DNA from: Nematostella vectensis
Taxonomy: Eukaryota > Cnidaria > Anthozoa > Actiniaria > Edwardsiidae
Assembly: GCF_932526225.1 (NCBI RefSeq)
Contig: NC_064040.1
Location: 14,300,856-14,360,855 of the forward strand
DNA: 60,000 bases
Direction of reading: 5' to 3'
In this document: positions 1 through 11,322 of the stretch, piece after piece
Layout: each line of letters begins with the position of its first letter
Position numbering within the stretch: the stretch's first letter is position 1
The notes under the pieces: model-generated
What the model was told of the DNA's origin: nothing
Databases searched by the model: none
Seen by the model: the letters and a program-made list of their open reading frames with translations, nothing else
Position numbers and translations under genes: made by a program

Positions 1-2187
1 CTTTGTAGTTGGTAGTTAAACAAAACTCCTGATGAATTTTGAGTTTTGCGCTATGAAGTTTTGGAAGGGGCAACATATTGAAAATTTGTAGGCAACAAGT
101 AAAAGTAATTTCTGATGTAAACAGCGTAATATTTAATTTATGTTCAGGGCCCCTCAAACTGCAGAAGAAGAAAAAAACGTTGGAAGGGCTAATAGGACGA
201 AATGGTCATTCAATGTTTTTCGTCTCGCATCTTTGCACGTTTTGTTTGTGAGCAAAAATTGTTTAACATTTTAGTAAATTTCAATTACAATAAACTATTA
301 ATTGCAATACTTATTCATTCTGCCTTCTAGCCACATCCAACTTAAATATTTTTCGAAAGTTTCCTATGATACGGAGGCGTGTTTACACCTATCTTAATAC
401 GTTGGAGGGAAAATCTTATCGGTAGAAATGTTTTATCGATTTTTTGTTCTCTTTATTATGCCTTGAGCAAACAGTGAAAACACAAATAGATATTGCTTGT
501 GGCCGCTATTAGGCGGGTTGACCGCAGGACAAATAAAACTTTGTGATGGGCGCATCACCTTCCAACAGTGTTCTAATAGCGCCAACATTGCTGGGCAAAT
601 ATGTTTGTGGTGTAAATGGGTATATGTACTTATAATAGTATAGCTGCATTGCTTTGATATGTTTTTTTTTTTTAGAAATATCAAATCATGCAACAAATAG
701 ATATAACCTAGAAGCAGGGATCTTTTTTCCTGTTTGTTTCTATCAGTTATCTGTGTAGAGTCTATGTTCTGTCCGTTATCGTTTGTTTACATAAACAAAC
801 GAGAACACGAAAGAACATAGTGATAGAAGCAAAAAGGACGAAGGAACAGCTAGTAGGGTACACAAAAACCCTAAAACATTATTTAAAATCTGTTCGAAAG
901 TTTGAAAAGAAAGGTTGGAAATAGTTAGTTACGACCATGCAACGATGAAGTTTCAGCGACTCTACGTCTCAAAAGGTCCCGTACAACTTTCAGATATCAG
1001 TGTTTGTGAGCTAGTAAAAAAAGGTTGGATTTATCCGTAGAATTCTCAAGGAACGAAAAATATAAAGTGTGTTATGTTGACAAATCCCTTTCTAGATATA
1101 TAAAACACTTTCATAGTTATATTACGGTAGCTGTCGTTTGGGTACCACCAAAATGGATGGTACGAAAGGCTTTCCCTACAAATATCATTTTCTCTCATAA
1201 TTCATAATTCTTGTCTCGAAATGAAGCTACTTATAATAGTTACCAACAAATCTGACGTAATGACCCAGTTTGCTATGCTCCAGTCGTAATATGGCATTTC
1301 CAAATGCTACTATCAGCCATGGGATAAGCAAATAAAATGCGTGAAGATTGTAAATTCTTCCCACATCCATCCTGCCATATGCCCCACGCCCTTGATTATT
1401 AACGCGGCATCTGCTGCGCGAAGAAAACAAGCTGAAAAGTCTTTTATCTTGATGAGTTATTTTCGTGAATTCTATTGGATTAGTGTTTGCAATGAAAAAT
1501 TAAAGTACCACAAACAATACCTTTCAACAAAACCTTGTAAATAACTCCCTCTAAAGGACTTTTCTCCCATCCTATTGCCTATCAGTTAAGATGGGGAAGA
1601 TGTCTGGTTCACAATTATAAAAATTCTAAAAATAATTGAAGTTTAGGTAAACATTTACGATAAATTGGGGATATGGCAGGTTTCTTTTAAAACCTTCTAT
1701 CACGAAAATAACATTAATATCTCCAGGAGTGACTAGATTAACCCATCATTACTATAGCGCCCCAGGAAGCCCGTAAAATATAGGCACAACTCCAAAACGT
1801 CAGAAATGCAAACTAGACTCTTTTTCTTATAAGAACGTCTAATTTTCCGTTGAGGCTGGGCCGTTCTCATTTTTGGCAAATTTTGAGGCTGAATATGTTC
1901 TTGACAATGTTCTTAAATTTTTGTGTATATAGGGTTCATCAGAACCCGAAAGAACTGAAAGCTGCCGCTAAGCACGCCAATGGAACTATTGTTGCGTTTA
2001 TTGCCAAAATTCCGATCCGCCATCTTGTTTATTAATATGGCTCGGCGATCACCCTTTTAAAGTTAACCCTCCAAGCTAGGAGAGCATTTTTCATATGGAC
2101 GGGCGCTATGTTTAACCCTACTAGGCATACTACCCCTATTTGAACCGAGCCTCAGCATTAGCTGCGCTGTACGCATCATAGCGGAGC
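1..2187 (+). repeat. Dispersed repeat family A, longest copy
   Basis: Non-coding DNA that reappears at high identity at 31884-33460 (matching about 1-1578 here), and in its later part at 46921-47370 (matching about 1606-2187). A more diverged copy lies at 17545-18770. It holds only short chance ORFs. It may extend left of the window. The copy stops at the GCGGAG near 2181-2186, exactly where the 47-kb copy continues into its 3' tail and where a LINE fragment begins here. No terminal repeats, coding capacity or target duplication could be recognised, so the class (non-autonomous DNA element or SINE/LINE-like) is open. Confidence 0.75.
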
Positions 2188-2536
2188 CTGAGGAAGATCC
2201 TGAAGATCCGCTGGCCCGACAAGATCAGCAACGAGGAATAATGGCAGCGTACAAAGCAGCAGCCTGTTGATCAAGACGTCCTTCAGAGACGCTTGCGATG
2301 GATTGGCCACACTCTTCGAAAGCCTGCAACCAACATCACAAGACAATCCCTCACTTGGAATCCCCAAGGAAAGAGGAAGAGAGGGCGGCCTCGTAACACC
2401 TGGCGCCGAGATTTAGATGCAGACGCCAATGGGCAAGACGTGGGGACAGCTGGAGAGACTCGCCCAGAACCGAGACGCCTGGAGAGAGCGGGTCGGCGGC
2501 CTATGTCCCAGACGGGACCACAGGCGGAGGTGAGGT
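2186..2536 (+). pseudogene. LINE reverse transcriptase, C-terminal tail fragment
   Basis: Translates to the C-terminal tail of an RTE-like non-LTR element: LRKILKIRWPDK, then [10 protein letters not shown] and [12 protein letters not shown], which is the usual basic ending after the RT domain. There is an in-frame stop near 2239 and a frameshift around 2430, after which the other frame gives [15 protein letters not shown] up to a stop near 2534. The first codons begin exactly where the minus-strand LINE at 5022-5139 breaks off, mid-Cys codon. The two pieces therefore probably come from one element split by an inversion. Confidence 0.8.
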
Positions 2537-2837
2537 GAGGAGGATTTATATTTACAAGAAGTTAATACTGAGCCGGACACGTAAACCAGAGGTAAAAACC
2601 CCGTGGGAAAAACTCTGGACCGTGTTCCCCGAACCAATGCTCAGCATTGCGTGCTCTCGGGCTTAAGGGCCGGAGAAAAAAAAATACACCAAAAAATTAG
2701 CAAAAGTTAATATGGCTTAAACGCTAGAGTGACACTAGCACGTTATGTCCCCCCTTATATACTCGTACCTATACTGCACTCTCTTCATAAATCCACGTGT
2801 TATTCACATGCCGTCGAAATAAACATTTCTGCCTCTA
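2537..2837. other. Non-coding spacer
   Basis: Sequence between the LINE tail and repeat B. The first part is probably LINE 3' untranslated sequence, followed by an A-rich run near 2678. I see no gene. Confidence 0.5.
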
Positions 2838-5018
2838 TCATTACATTCCATCGGCAGAAATGTATTAATATTGTGATACAAATATCAGAGCTTGATTCGT
2901 ATCCGTTAGCTAGTTGAGTTTGACTTCACTGAATGTGTCGCCTATGTGAGACTCAACTCCAGTTATCGATGACTAGTATAGAACACAAAGTACAAAAATG
3001 TAGTCAATATTGATGACATATGAAGCCTAATATATAGATTTAGGCACTGCCTAAAAGCGAGGCCAGCTTTATTTGCCACTCTGAACTAGGGCTTTGTCCC
3101 CATCCCTACCCCCCCCCCCTCCCTCTCCCCAACCACTAAAAAGACTAAACTTTAGCGAGAGACACACCCAGGGATATAACAACAGGATTCTTCACTTTGA
3201 CTATGTTCCAGGTTTCCCAACTTCCTAAAATGCAGCCCTATCTAAAATGCACAAAAATGCATGGCTTATTACTTTTACCTTTTCTATTATTATAAAATTA
3301 TTCTCTCCCAATCCCCCTAGAGAATACCGTGAACAATGACACCATTAGAAGTTTTTATTGTCAGTACCCAGGATACTATTTGCATTAAAAGAGGGATTTG
3401 TGCTCTTTATGTAGAGTTAAACTTGATAGATACCTGATACTGAAAAATATATTTATATTTGCCATATAATCAGATCTTAAAACTAATAAATTTATGTTAG
3501 TCTTGTTTCATTTATTGAGTATACTTCAGAGAATCTACAAAAAATAATTCTTTGGGTTCAGGACCCTCAGAAAAAGGGACCCTCGAGTTTATATGTGATC
3601 CTTGAATAAATAAGAGATGAGTTGACATTATATTTTGCTTTCAAACTGTCTTATCAAGTTTGTAAGAGGGACTATCCTGAAATAAAAATATCATGAATGA
3701 GTTTACACAGTCAATACTATAGCAGATAGTGCATAATTTAGGTATTTTAAGCAAGGGAGAATGTTAGGCTATAGACATGGTGGTATGGGCCGAAGTGTGC
3801 TATGGGTGGCTGGTTGTACTTGGTAATAGACGAAGTAGTATGGCTGGTTGGCTGGTTGCTGGCAGGTAATAGATAAAGTAGTATGACTATAGATTTACAA
3901 AGAGTGTTACAGACAATTTCATATTCTCTTTTGCACTCGTTACAAATCTATAATCAAACTAAAAGGCCCAAATCTATAATCAAACTAGAGAGCCCAAAAT
4001 TACATACCCCATAACACCAAGGTTGAAAACTCTCAAACTATACCTGATCCTCAGTTCCTAATCCTTTTTATGCATTTTTACCAATTAACTCATTAGATAC
4101 TAAAAACAAATTTTTGATAAATAAAATCCTTTTTCTCTTATCCATCTTCCATTTCTAGCAAACATCCATATATTTTGAAATCCTTTTTATACATTTTTAC
4201 CAATTAACTCATTAGATACTAAAAACAAATTTTGATAAATGAAATCCTTTTTCTCTTAATCCATCTTTCATCTCTAGCAAACATCCATATATTTTGAAAT
4301 ACAATATTCCAACCCCTCTCCCCTGTCATTACTACATATGAGTAACTCTCTTGAACGATGCTCATGAATAAGTAAAAGCTAATCAGCCATGAATAGGGCC
4401 AAGCCATTCAACAAATCAATAGAACAATTTACAAGAAAAAAGAAACAACCTTTTATTTACCCCTAAGCTTACATGCATTCTTTTTTTAAAGAATAATTAT
4501 TTAAAGGGTACTGGTATCTTCTCTATGTTCTTTTGTCTGTATATATGTATTTTAGAGAATTTGAATGGCTTAATGTTAAATTTATTGGATTCACACTAAT
4601 GTAAAAGTCTTTACACGGTACCAATAAACTAATCTGTCTGTCTGTCTGTCTGTTAATAATTTTGTTGACAGTTAAGGCTTTTATTAATTCAGATTTTAGG
4701 GAAGTATCAACACCGCAAGAGCATATTATGTTTACTAAAGGAAATGAATGCGGGTTGATTGAATATAATAACACTTAACAATAAAAGAATATAAAAAACA
4801 TTAATTTACATTTGCTTTCAGCCAGACTACATAATGAATCTGGGTTAATTCCTTGCTTTAAGCACCTGAGAAAAAAATATATATCCTTGTCATTTCATAT
4901 CTATACCAGCTATAAAGATATCCTTGCATTTCATAGCTATACCAGCTATATTGTTTGTACATAGGCAAGCACTTTTTATATAATAACAGCTTGGTATAAA
5001 AGAGACAAGAAAACAAAA
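2838..5018 (-). repeat. Repeat family B, left copy (inverted relative to 52118-54300)
   Basis: About 2.2 kb that is the reverse complement of 52118-54300, with few differences. The shared block ends at ATCATTACATTCC (about 2836-2848) on one side and at the AAACAAAA before 5018 on the other. It contains a poly-C run near 3110, a (TCTG)n tract near 4640, and an internal duplication of about 115 bp at 4065-4300 that both copies share. A 62-codon ORF at 4219-4407 is identical in both copies but has no recognisable domain. A short TTAGGCAGTGCCTAA near-palindrome around 3045 also occurs near 30045. Confidence 0.85.
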
Positions 5019-5021
5019 GGG

Positions 5022-5139
5022 AGGTGTTGATGAAGACCTGGATTTTCTTCATGGTGGTGACGGTGGTTCTCCAGGTCTCGGCTCCGTAGAGTAGTATTGG
5101 ATTCACGATGGTGTTGAAGAGCCTGATCTTGGTGGTGAT
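5022..5139 (-). pseudogene. LINE reverse transcriptase, downstream piece
   Basis: Minus-strand reading gives IVNPILLYGAETW followed by TTMKKIQVFINT, the post-RT segment of the RTE-like LINE whose RT core lies at 9416-10345. The Ty3/gypsy insertion at 5140-9415 separates the two parts, with a matching GTGAT on each side. The piece breaks at 5022 within a codon. The next codons of such an element are found on the opposite strand from 2186. Confidence 0.85.
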
Positions 5140-5325
5140 TGTAATGATCCGAGCTTTGTAGAAGATGAAGGATAGTGTAGAATGGATAGCGGAATAACGT
5201 ACTCCAAGGGTAGTGATTGAACAGTGTTTATTGATGGTCGAGCTAAAGCTTATACGTGATTACAAATGGGTGCGGTTATTGATTACAATGTCAATCAAAT
5301 AATGCAATAGGCTAATATCATTACA
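5140..5325 (-). repeat. 3' LTR of the Ty3/gypsy element
   Basis: Begins TGTAATGATCC and ends ATCATTACA on the plus strand, 186 bp, and matches 9223-9415 apart from a 7-bp deletion and a few substitutions. On the minus strand it is preceded by a purine run (5326-5340) that fits a polypurine tract. Confidence 0.93.
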
Positions 5326-5340
5326 TCTCCCTTCTTAAAG
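5326..5340 (-). other. Polypurine tract
   Basis: On the minus strand the bases just before the 3' LTR read CTTTAAGAAGGGAGA. This is the purine-rich primer expected for plus-strand DNA synthesis in LTR elements. Confidence 0.75.
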
Positions 5341-5466
5341 AATTTGATTTAAAAGGCATTTAAAACAAATTAATAAAATATACAATGTTTGCGTTATTTA
5401 CACGCTATATTCTAAAAGCTGATATAAAATGATTATAGTGTTCATAGTCTATATCAAAAATCAAAT

Positions 5467-7128
5467 CTATTCGTCGTATCCATATCTAGTAGGTGCGTTG
5501 CGAGATCTATTTGATCGGCGAAGTTCGGGTTGTTCTTTGGGTGCCGTTGGTTGTTCCGTAGGAGAGTCAGGCTGCTCTGGTTCTGGTGGTTTTACTTCGG
5601 GAGCTTGTTCGTTGGTCTTAAGAAGGTGTCGTCGATTTCGTCTTAGCCCCTGACCTGTCTCTGTCTGTATGATGTATGAGCGAGGAGTTCCAGCTTCTTG
5701 TTTGACAGTTGCTGGTATCCATTTCTTCTTGTCATAGACTCTCACTCCCTCGTTAGGTGTAAGGGGTGCTAGTGGTTTTGCACCTCTATTGAAGTAATAT
5801 TTGGCTTGTTTGTCTTGACATGCCTTTAGCTCTTCCCTAACGCCAGTAGGGACACTAGGAACTAGTAATTCCTTGTTGACAGGAAGCTTAGATCGTGTAG
5901 TGCGGCTCATAAGAAGTTGAGCAGGAGAGTAGCTCATTCCTGTTACTGGGGTGTTGCGATACTCCAGTAGTGCAATGTACGGATCGTCAGATTTCTTCAG
6001 GATGCGCTTTATTATCTGTACAGCCTTCTCGCTGCGTCCATTGGACTGTGGAAATCGGGGACTACATGTTGTAAGTTTGAAGTTCCAGTCTTTGGCGAAA
6101 TCCTTAAATTCCTTTGAGTTGTATGGCACGTTGTCTGCCACGAGTTCTTCAGGAATTCCGTGCCTTGCAAATATCGATTTCATGTGTGATTTTGCTGTAG
6201 CGGCTGTCTTGTCACGCAATAGACAAACTTCAATAAATTTAGAGTAGTAATCAACTACAACTAAATAGTCCTTTCCCTTAAGTTCCATTAGGTCAGATCC
6301 AACTTTTTGCCAGGGTCGTTCCGGTCGTTCATGTGGTAGCATTGGCTCTTTGATGTTCTTATGCTGGTGTTCCATGCAGACTTTACATTTGCTGACTTTT
6401 TCGTAGATGTCACGCGACATACCAGGCCAATAAATAATAGCTCTGGCACGCGCTTTGCATTTTTCTATGCCGAGATGGCTTTCGTGAATGAGGTTTAACA
6501 TCGTTTCCCTCATAGATGTAGGAATAATTAGTTGATTTCCCTTAAAAAGTAGGCCTTCAGCCTCACTAAGTTCGTCTCTAATTGTCCAGTAAGGTGCAAT
6601 GATTGGTTTGACCTCTCTCTTGTGGCTGGGCCATCCCTTAATTAGTTGTTTTCGTAACTCTTGTAGGGTCACGTCATTTTCGGATGCGTGTTTTAGCTCT
6701 AAGAGCCTGTCAGTTGTCGCCGGGATTTCAATGTCCTCATTGAGATCCTGTTGTTCGTCCGTGTCTTCAATCAGAAATGCCCTTGACAGCGTATCCGCAA
6801 TAAACATTTCTTTTTCGGGTACAAAGCGTACCGTGATGTTGTATTTCTGTAATCTGATAAGTAGGCGTTGAATGCGACAGGGTGCTTGAGATAATGGTTT
6901 AGCCATTATCGCCTCGAGTGGCTTGTGATCGCTGTGCACGATTATGTCATTCCCGTAGATAAACTGGTGAAATCGCTCGCACGTGAAGACGATTGCCAAC
7001 AGTTCCTTTTCGATCTGGGCGTAGTTTCTCTCAGCATCCGTGAGTGATCGTGAAGCGTAAATTACTGGGTGTCCCTCCTGAATCAAACATCCTCCCATTC
7101 CGTTTTGTGAGGCGTCACATTTCTTCAC
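5467..7128 (-). pseudogene. Ty3/gypsy pol: RNase H and integrase
   Basis: A 553-codon frame. Residues about 1-110 are RNase H (DASQNGMGG, then IYASRSLTDAERNYAQIEKELLA, HSDHKPLEAI). The integrase follows, with an HHCC zinc finger (HESHLG...CKVCMEH) and a catalytic core. Its first Asp is in VGSDLMELKG, the second in VADNVPYNS and the Glu in SNGRSEKAV. A hydrophilic proline/glutamate-rich C-terminus ends TRYGYDE. The frame begins by a shift from the upstream PR-RT frame at about 7125-7128, where the natural polyprotein should run on, so the break is probably a small deletion. The DDE residues look intact. No chromodomain is evident. Confidence 0.9.
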
Positions 7129-8765
7129 GTCACTATTTCTTCATTGATGTCAAAATAGCGTAGTACTGGGCTATTTGTTAGCGCTTCTTTTATCTTATCC
7201 ACTGCTTGTTTGTGTTCGTCATACCAAACCCATTGTGCGTTCTTCTTTAGAAGTGACATCAAAGGTGTCGTGATTTCCGACATATTCGGTATGTATTGTG
7301 ACAGGTAATTGACCATGCCAAGTAATCGTTGTAGATCTTGTTTGGTTTTCGGTTGTGGCATTTCCTTAATTGCCTTTATTTTCTCTGGGTCAGGTTTAAA
7401 TCCGTCGGCTGTGACAATATTTCCAAGATATTTGACTTGATTCACGCGTAGTTGGATCTTGTCACGGTTATACCTGATGTTACGTTCTCTTGCGCGTAGT
7501 AACACACGGCTCAGCGCTTCGTCGTGCTCCGCCTTGTCGCTACCTGCGATGATGATGTCATCGTGTACCGCTAAAACTCCAGGAATGTCACTGAAATTAT
7601 CATCAACCATTTTCTGTGCTACATCAGCAGCTACAGAAATTCCAAAAGGCATTCTATCGAACTTGTGTCTCCCGAAAGGCGTGTTGAATGTGCACAAGTA
7701 CGAAGATTCCTCGTCGAGTTTCTTGTGCCAATAACAATTGGACATGTCAATCACGGTGAAAACCCTTTTTCCTCTCAGTTTACTTGACAATGTCTCTGCG
7801 GTTGGCGGCTTGTAGTGCTCGCGCTTGATTGCATTGTTCAGTTCCTTTGGATCTAAACACAGACGCAAAGTTCCGTTTTTCTTTTCTACGATAACTAAAC
7901 TGCTAACCCAGTCAGTCGCTTTTTCCACTTTGCTTATGACACCCATTTTGGTCAACTTCTCCAGGGTTTCCTTTAACTTGGGCATCAGACTAAGGGGTAC
8001 CTTGCGTGGCGGATGGATTGTAGGTTGAGCCTCATTACTCAAAGTGATATGGTACTCGCCGTCTACGAGTCCAAGTCCTTCAAAAACATCATTGAATTCG
8101 TTGAGAATTTCTGCATCTCCTTTGCTTATTTCGCTCACGTTTCTACCGATCCTTATCAGTTCTAATATCCGGCATGTCTCTAGACCGATAAGGGGTTTTG
8201 CTTTGTTAGCTCTGACAACATAGAATTCCGCGGTTAACTCATTTCCGTCGCGTCTCACAGCGAGAGAGCATTTTCCCAACAGCGGTATTTTCATTCCACC
8301 ATAGGCACTCAGCCTGATATTTGCATCTTGTAGCCTTGGTTTTTGCGGCAGTGAGTTGTAGATTTCTTCTGGAATAACATTGCATTGAGCTCCAGTATAA
8401 ACCTTGAATTTGATATCTTTGTTTTCCACGTTAAGGGTAACAAAGAGTTCATTGGCGTCGCTTTTTGTTGAGTCGATCTCGCCAAGAAATAACTCGTCAA
8501 TTGAGTCGTCGCTCTCTGAGACGCTGTCCTTTTCCAAGTCGTGAACTTTCTTGGGCAAAACTTCCTTCGACTTGCACATAGATGAAAAATGATTTTTTCC
8601 GTTGCATTTGAAACATTCTTCACCAAATGCTTTACATTCCTTTGGCTTGTGGAAGGAACCGCAACGTCCACACGTTTTCCTGTCCTCTCTCTTAGGATTA
8701 CGCTGGTTATGCTGTTTTTGGTTTCTCCTAGCTGTTCCTCTTTTGTTTAGGGCGGCTGCTTAGAG
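7125..8765 (-). pseudogene. Ty3/gypsy zinc knuckles, protease and reverse transcriptase
   Basis: The frame opens after a TAA near 8762 (CTC TAA GCA). It gives two CCHC-type knuckles (CGRCGSFHKPKEC and CFKCNGKNHFSSMC, about 8580-8680), then an aspartic protease region, then RT. The protease motif reads VYTGAQCNV where the family has Asp-Thr/Ser-Gly: the catalytic Asp is replaced by Tyr (codon about 8397-8399). The RT palm has VHDDIIIAG in place of the usual Y-x-DD, so both catalytic Asp residues are kept. The frame ends NEEIVT at a stop that splits off RNase H. The first ATG in this frame is at 8579, but the natural product is a polyprotein. Confidence 0.88.
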
Positions 8766-9210
8766 ACTTGCACCATCTTTCAGATTTTCTATCTGCGTTT
8801 TACTCGTCTCGGCGGCTCTAACAGCATTGATGGCAGTGTCAAGGGTCAGTTCGGTGTCTTAGATCTGTTACAAATACGTCGATAGACCGACCATTTTGTG
8901 CGCACGAGTTGAAAATGTATCCCTCGTACCTCACATTCTTCTTTGGCGTGCAGTATGCCTCAAACTTGCTGATTATCGGTTCAAGTTTGTCCGTTTCACT
9001 ATCTGCAAAAGTGAAAGTGTCGTACACTTCTAGTGCGTCTTCCCCAATCGTGTGCAGGAATATGGCGCACCTAGTAGCCTCAGGCTTCGACTCCGCTCCA
9101 CTCGCCTTTGCGTAGAGGTTCCATCTCTGACTCCACTTTCGCCAATTTTCTGCGATATTTCCTTCCAACTTCAGGGGTCCCATTGGTTTCATGTGTTTCA
9201 TTTTGAGCAC
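8766..9210 (-). pseudogene. Ty3/gypsy gag, partly deleted
   Basis: An ATG at 9210 opens 123 codons (MLKMKHMKPM..., then ENWRKWSQRWNLY) typical of retrotransposon gag. At DLRHRTDP the frame ends in a stop. Another frame picks up with LTLDTAINAVRAAETSK and leads to the knuckles. The C-terminal capsid part between these two segments is missing, so this gag has an internal deletion combined with a frameshift (size inferred from family knowledge, not measured). Confidence 0.82.
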
Positions 9211-9222
9211 TTTCTGACACCA
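9205..9222 (-). other. Candidate primer binding site
   Basis: Directly inside the 5' LTR the minus strand reads TGGTGTCAGAAAGTGC, starting TGG as expected for pairing with a tRNA 3' end. I cannot name the tRNA from memory. Confidence 0.6.
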
Positions 9223-9415
9223 TGTAATGATCCGTGCTTTGTAGAAGATGAAGGATAGTGTAGGATGGATAGCGGAATAACGTACTCCAAGGGTAGTAAT
9301 TGAATAGTGTTTATTGATGGTCGAGCTAAAGCTTATATGTGACTACAAATGGGTGCGGTTATCTAGTATTGATTACAATGTCAATCAAATAATACAATAG
9401 GCTAATATCATTACA
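9223..9415 (-). repeat. 5' LTR of the Ty3/gypsy element
   Basis: 193 bp, TG...CA, paired with 5140-5325. It should hold the element's promoter on the minus strand, but no TATA box is obvious. Confidence 0.93.
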
Positions 9416-10345
9416 GTGATGCTGATTTCGCTGGATCCCCAGATGTTCTTTAGTTGATGGAAGGCTGCTCGGGCTTTACCAATGCGGGTTCTGATGTCGG
9501 CATCCGTTCCTCCCTACTTGTACAGGATGCTGCCGAGGTAGGTGAAGGTGTCCACCTCTTCCAGCGCCTCGCCTTGGACTGTGATGGGTGTCTCGTTGGA
9601 TGCGTTTGTCTTGAACACCTTGCTCTTCCCTCTGTTGATGTTGAGTCCCAGCCTGGCTGAGTTGTCCGCAACTAAGTTGGTCTTTTCCTGCATCTGTTGC
9701 TGGGTGTGAGAGAGAAGAGCCAGGTCATCGGCAAAGTCGAGGTCGTCCAGCTGCTTCCAAAGTGTCCACTGAATACCGTTTCGTTTCTGGTCTGTTGACG
9801 TCTTCATGATCCAGTCTATGGCCAGCAGGAACAGGAAGGGCGAGAGTAAGCAGCCTTGCCTCACTCCGGTTCTTATTTCGAAGGCGTCGGTTAGCTGTCT
9901 GCCATGCACTACTCTGCAGGTCATTCCTTCATTTGACTTCCTGATGATGTTGGTTATCTTCTCTGGCACTCCGTAGTGTCTCAGTAGACTCCAAAGGGTC
10001 TGCCTGTCAACGCTGTCAAACACCTTTTCATAGTCGATGAAGTTGACGTAGAGGGGCGAATTCCACTCCAGGGACTGCTCCAGAATGATGCGCAGGGTTG
10101 CGATCTGGTCCGTGCACGATCTCTCCTTTCGGAAGCCGGCTTGTTGGTCACGGAGATGCGGGTCCACGGCGTCTTTCATCCTGTTCAGCAGGATGCGGTT
10201 AAACACCTTCCCTGGGATGGACAACAGTGTTATCCCTCGGTAGCTGGAGCAGGAACTGAGGTCGCCTTTCTTGGGGAGTTTGATGAGGTAGCCTTCCTAC
10301 CACTCTGCTGGTACTTTTTCTTCCCATATCTTGCAGAAGGTAAAT
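9416..10345 (-). pseudogene. LINE reverse transcriptase (RTE-like), interrupted
   Basis: Minus-strand frame from about 10345. It has KLPKKGDLSSCSSYRGITLLS, a stop (TAG for an expected Trp codon) near 10300, then an open 236 codons with the RT fingers and palm (DQQAGFRKERSC, NFIDYEKVFDSVD, GVRQGCLLSPFLF, LDFADDLALLSH). The FADD catalytic box is intact. The end of the frame runs with small shifts (YLGSILYK, then TDADIRTRIGKARAAF) into the Ty3/gypsy insertion and resumes at 5139. Both the endonuclease and the N-terminus are missing, so it is 5'-truncated. Confidence 0.88.
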
Positions 10346-10574
10346 ATAAATAAGGTGATTATAATATTTCACTTTTTCAGATTGTAATCGTATTGACCAT
10401 TCAGCAGTGTTTACTGCTTGTCAGATTGTTTTGCATTGTAATGGTCATTCAGCAGTAGTGATTACTGCTCGCTTGGCTACATATCAAAAATAAACAGGAG
10501 TTCTCCTGAACTGTGATTGTTGTAAAGTGTTATGAAATGGTGGCAACATTACATTTTCTACGTGCTTTTTTCAC
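10346..10574. other. Non-coding
   Basis: AT-rich sequence with a loose 60-bp duplication around 10380-10470 (TTCAGCAGT...TTACTGCT twice). No gene seen. Confidence 0.5.
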
Positions 10575-10830
10575 GATAACACTAGGGGCGTACAACACAG
10601 GTAGCCCATCACTAGGGTCGTACAACACAGCTAGGCCATCACTAGGGGCGCACAGCACAGGTAGCCCAACACTAGGGGGGGCACAACCAGCAGCGCACAA
10701 CACAGCTAGCGCACAACACAGCTAGCGCACAACACAGCTAGCCCATCACTAGGGGGCAAAAAACACAGCTAGCCCATCACAAGGGGCGCAAAACACAGGT
10801 AGCCCATCACTAGGGGGCGAAAAACACAGG
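10575..10830. repeat. Minisatellite, about 28-31 bp unit
   Basis: Degenerate tandem units built on CACTAGGGGCG-ACAACACAG-TAGCCCAT, about 8-9 copies, with some units shortened to AGCGCACAACACAGCT. Confidence 0.8.
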
Positions 10831-11215
10831 TAGTACATATAAGGGCACACAGACTAGCTATTTTTTAGATTTGAACACAGGTAGACCACCAGTCTCACAT
10901 AAAGTTTGGAAGATCTATAAGAGAGATTGTATGTGCAAAACTGAGTTTGACATAAATTCTAGATTTTGCAAAGAATGATTAAGACTGTTGGAAGGGCACT
11001 CGGTAAATACATTCTAACAACCCTGCTATTCTCATAATTTTAGTTAAAAAAATAAATACAACAACAAAAGTTGAGAAAAAATCACACGTAGATCAGTTTC
11101 GTTTATTCAAAGGTTCTTTAAAGGCCTTAAAGTACATACACCTATTTTAAGCATAACATAGGAAGTAGGCTTGCTACTAACTCGTGAACTTTAAAAGCAC
11201 ACTAGCATACACACA
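10831..11215. other. Non-coding
   Basis: No gene, RNA or clear repeat recognised. Confidence 0.4.
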
Positions 11216-11267
11216 TTGGCACCAGTTGGGCCAAGACGGAACGCTAGCACAGTCTATTACCCGTGCA

Positions 11268-11322
11268 GTTCGGCAACGGACAGCTGTTTCGTCCTTATTA
11301 GGACTCGTCAGCATGGCATAGC
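11268..11322 (-). ncRNA. Hammerhead ribozyme, minimal type
   Basis: The minus strand reads CUGACGAG (11311-11304), stem II GUCC-UAAUAA-GGAC, then GAAAC, a very short stem III (CAG/CUG with essentially no loop) and the cleavage triplet GUC. The strand before the CUGA box (GCCAUG) pairs with the strand after GUC (CGUUGC), allowing one mismatch, and forms stem I. All core positions C3-U4-G5-A6-N7-G8-A9 and G12-A13-A14 are present. Such minimal ribozymes with unstable stem III are known from Penelope-like elements and small retrozymes and are thought to work as dimers. No ORF accompanies it here. Confidence 0.82.

Larger units (their letters stand above)
5135..9420 (-). mobile_element. Ty3/gypsy LTR retrotransposon with LTRs and target duplication
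   Basis: Complete in outline and read on the minus strand. LTRs are at 5140-5325 and 9223-9415, both TG...CA. They differ by single bases and a 7-bp indel. The flanking GTGAT (5135-5139 and 9416-9420) is a 5-bp target-site duplication. Gag, protease, RT, RNase H and integrase occur in that order. The element sits inside a LINE ORF. Protein-level damage (deleted gag segment, protease active-site change, two stops or frameshifts) says this copy cannot move on its own proteins, although the LTRs suggest a fairly recent insertion. Confidence 0.93.

Noticed and set aside
4219-4407. 62-codon ORF identical in both repeat B copies (also 52731-52919)
   Set aside because: Identity follows from the recent copy of the whole repeat; no domain or codon-level signal.
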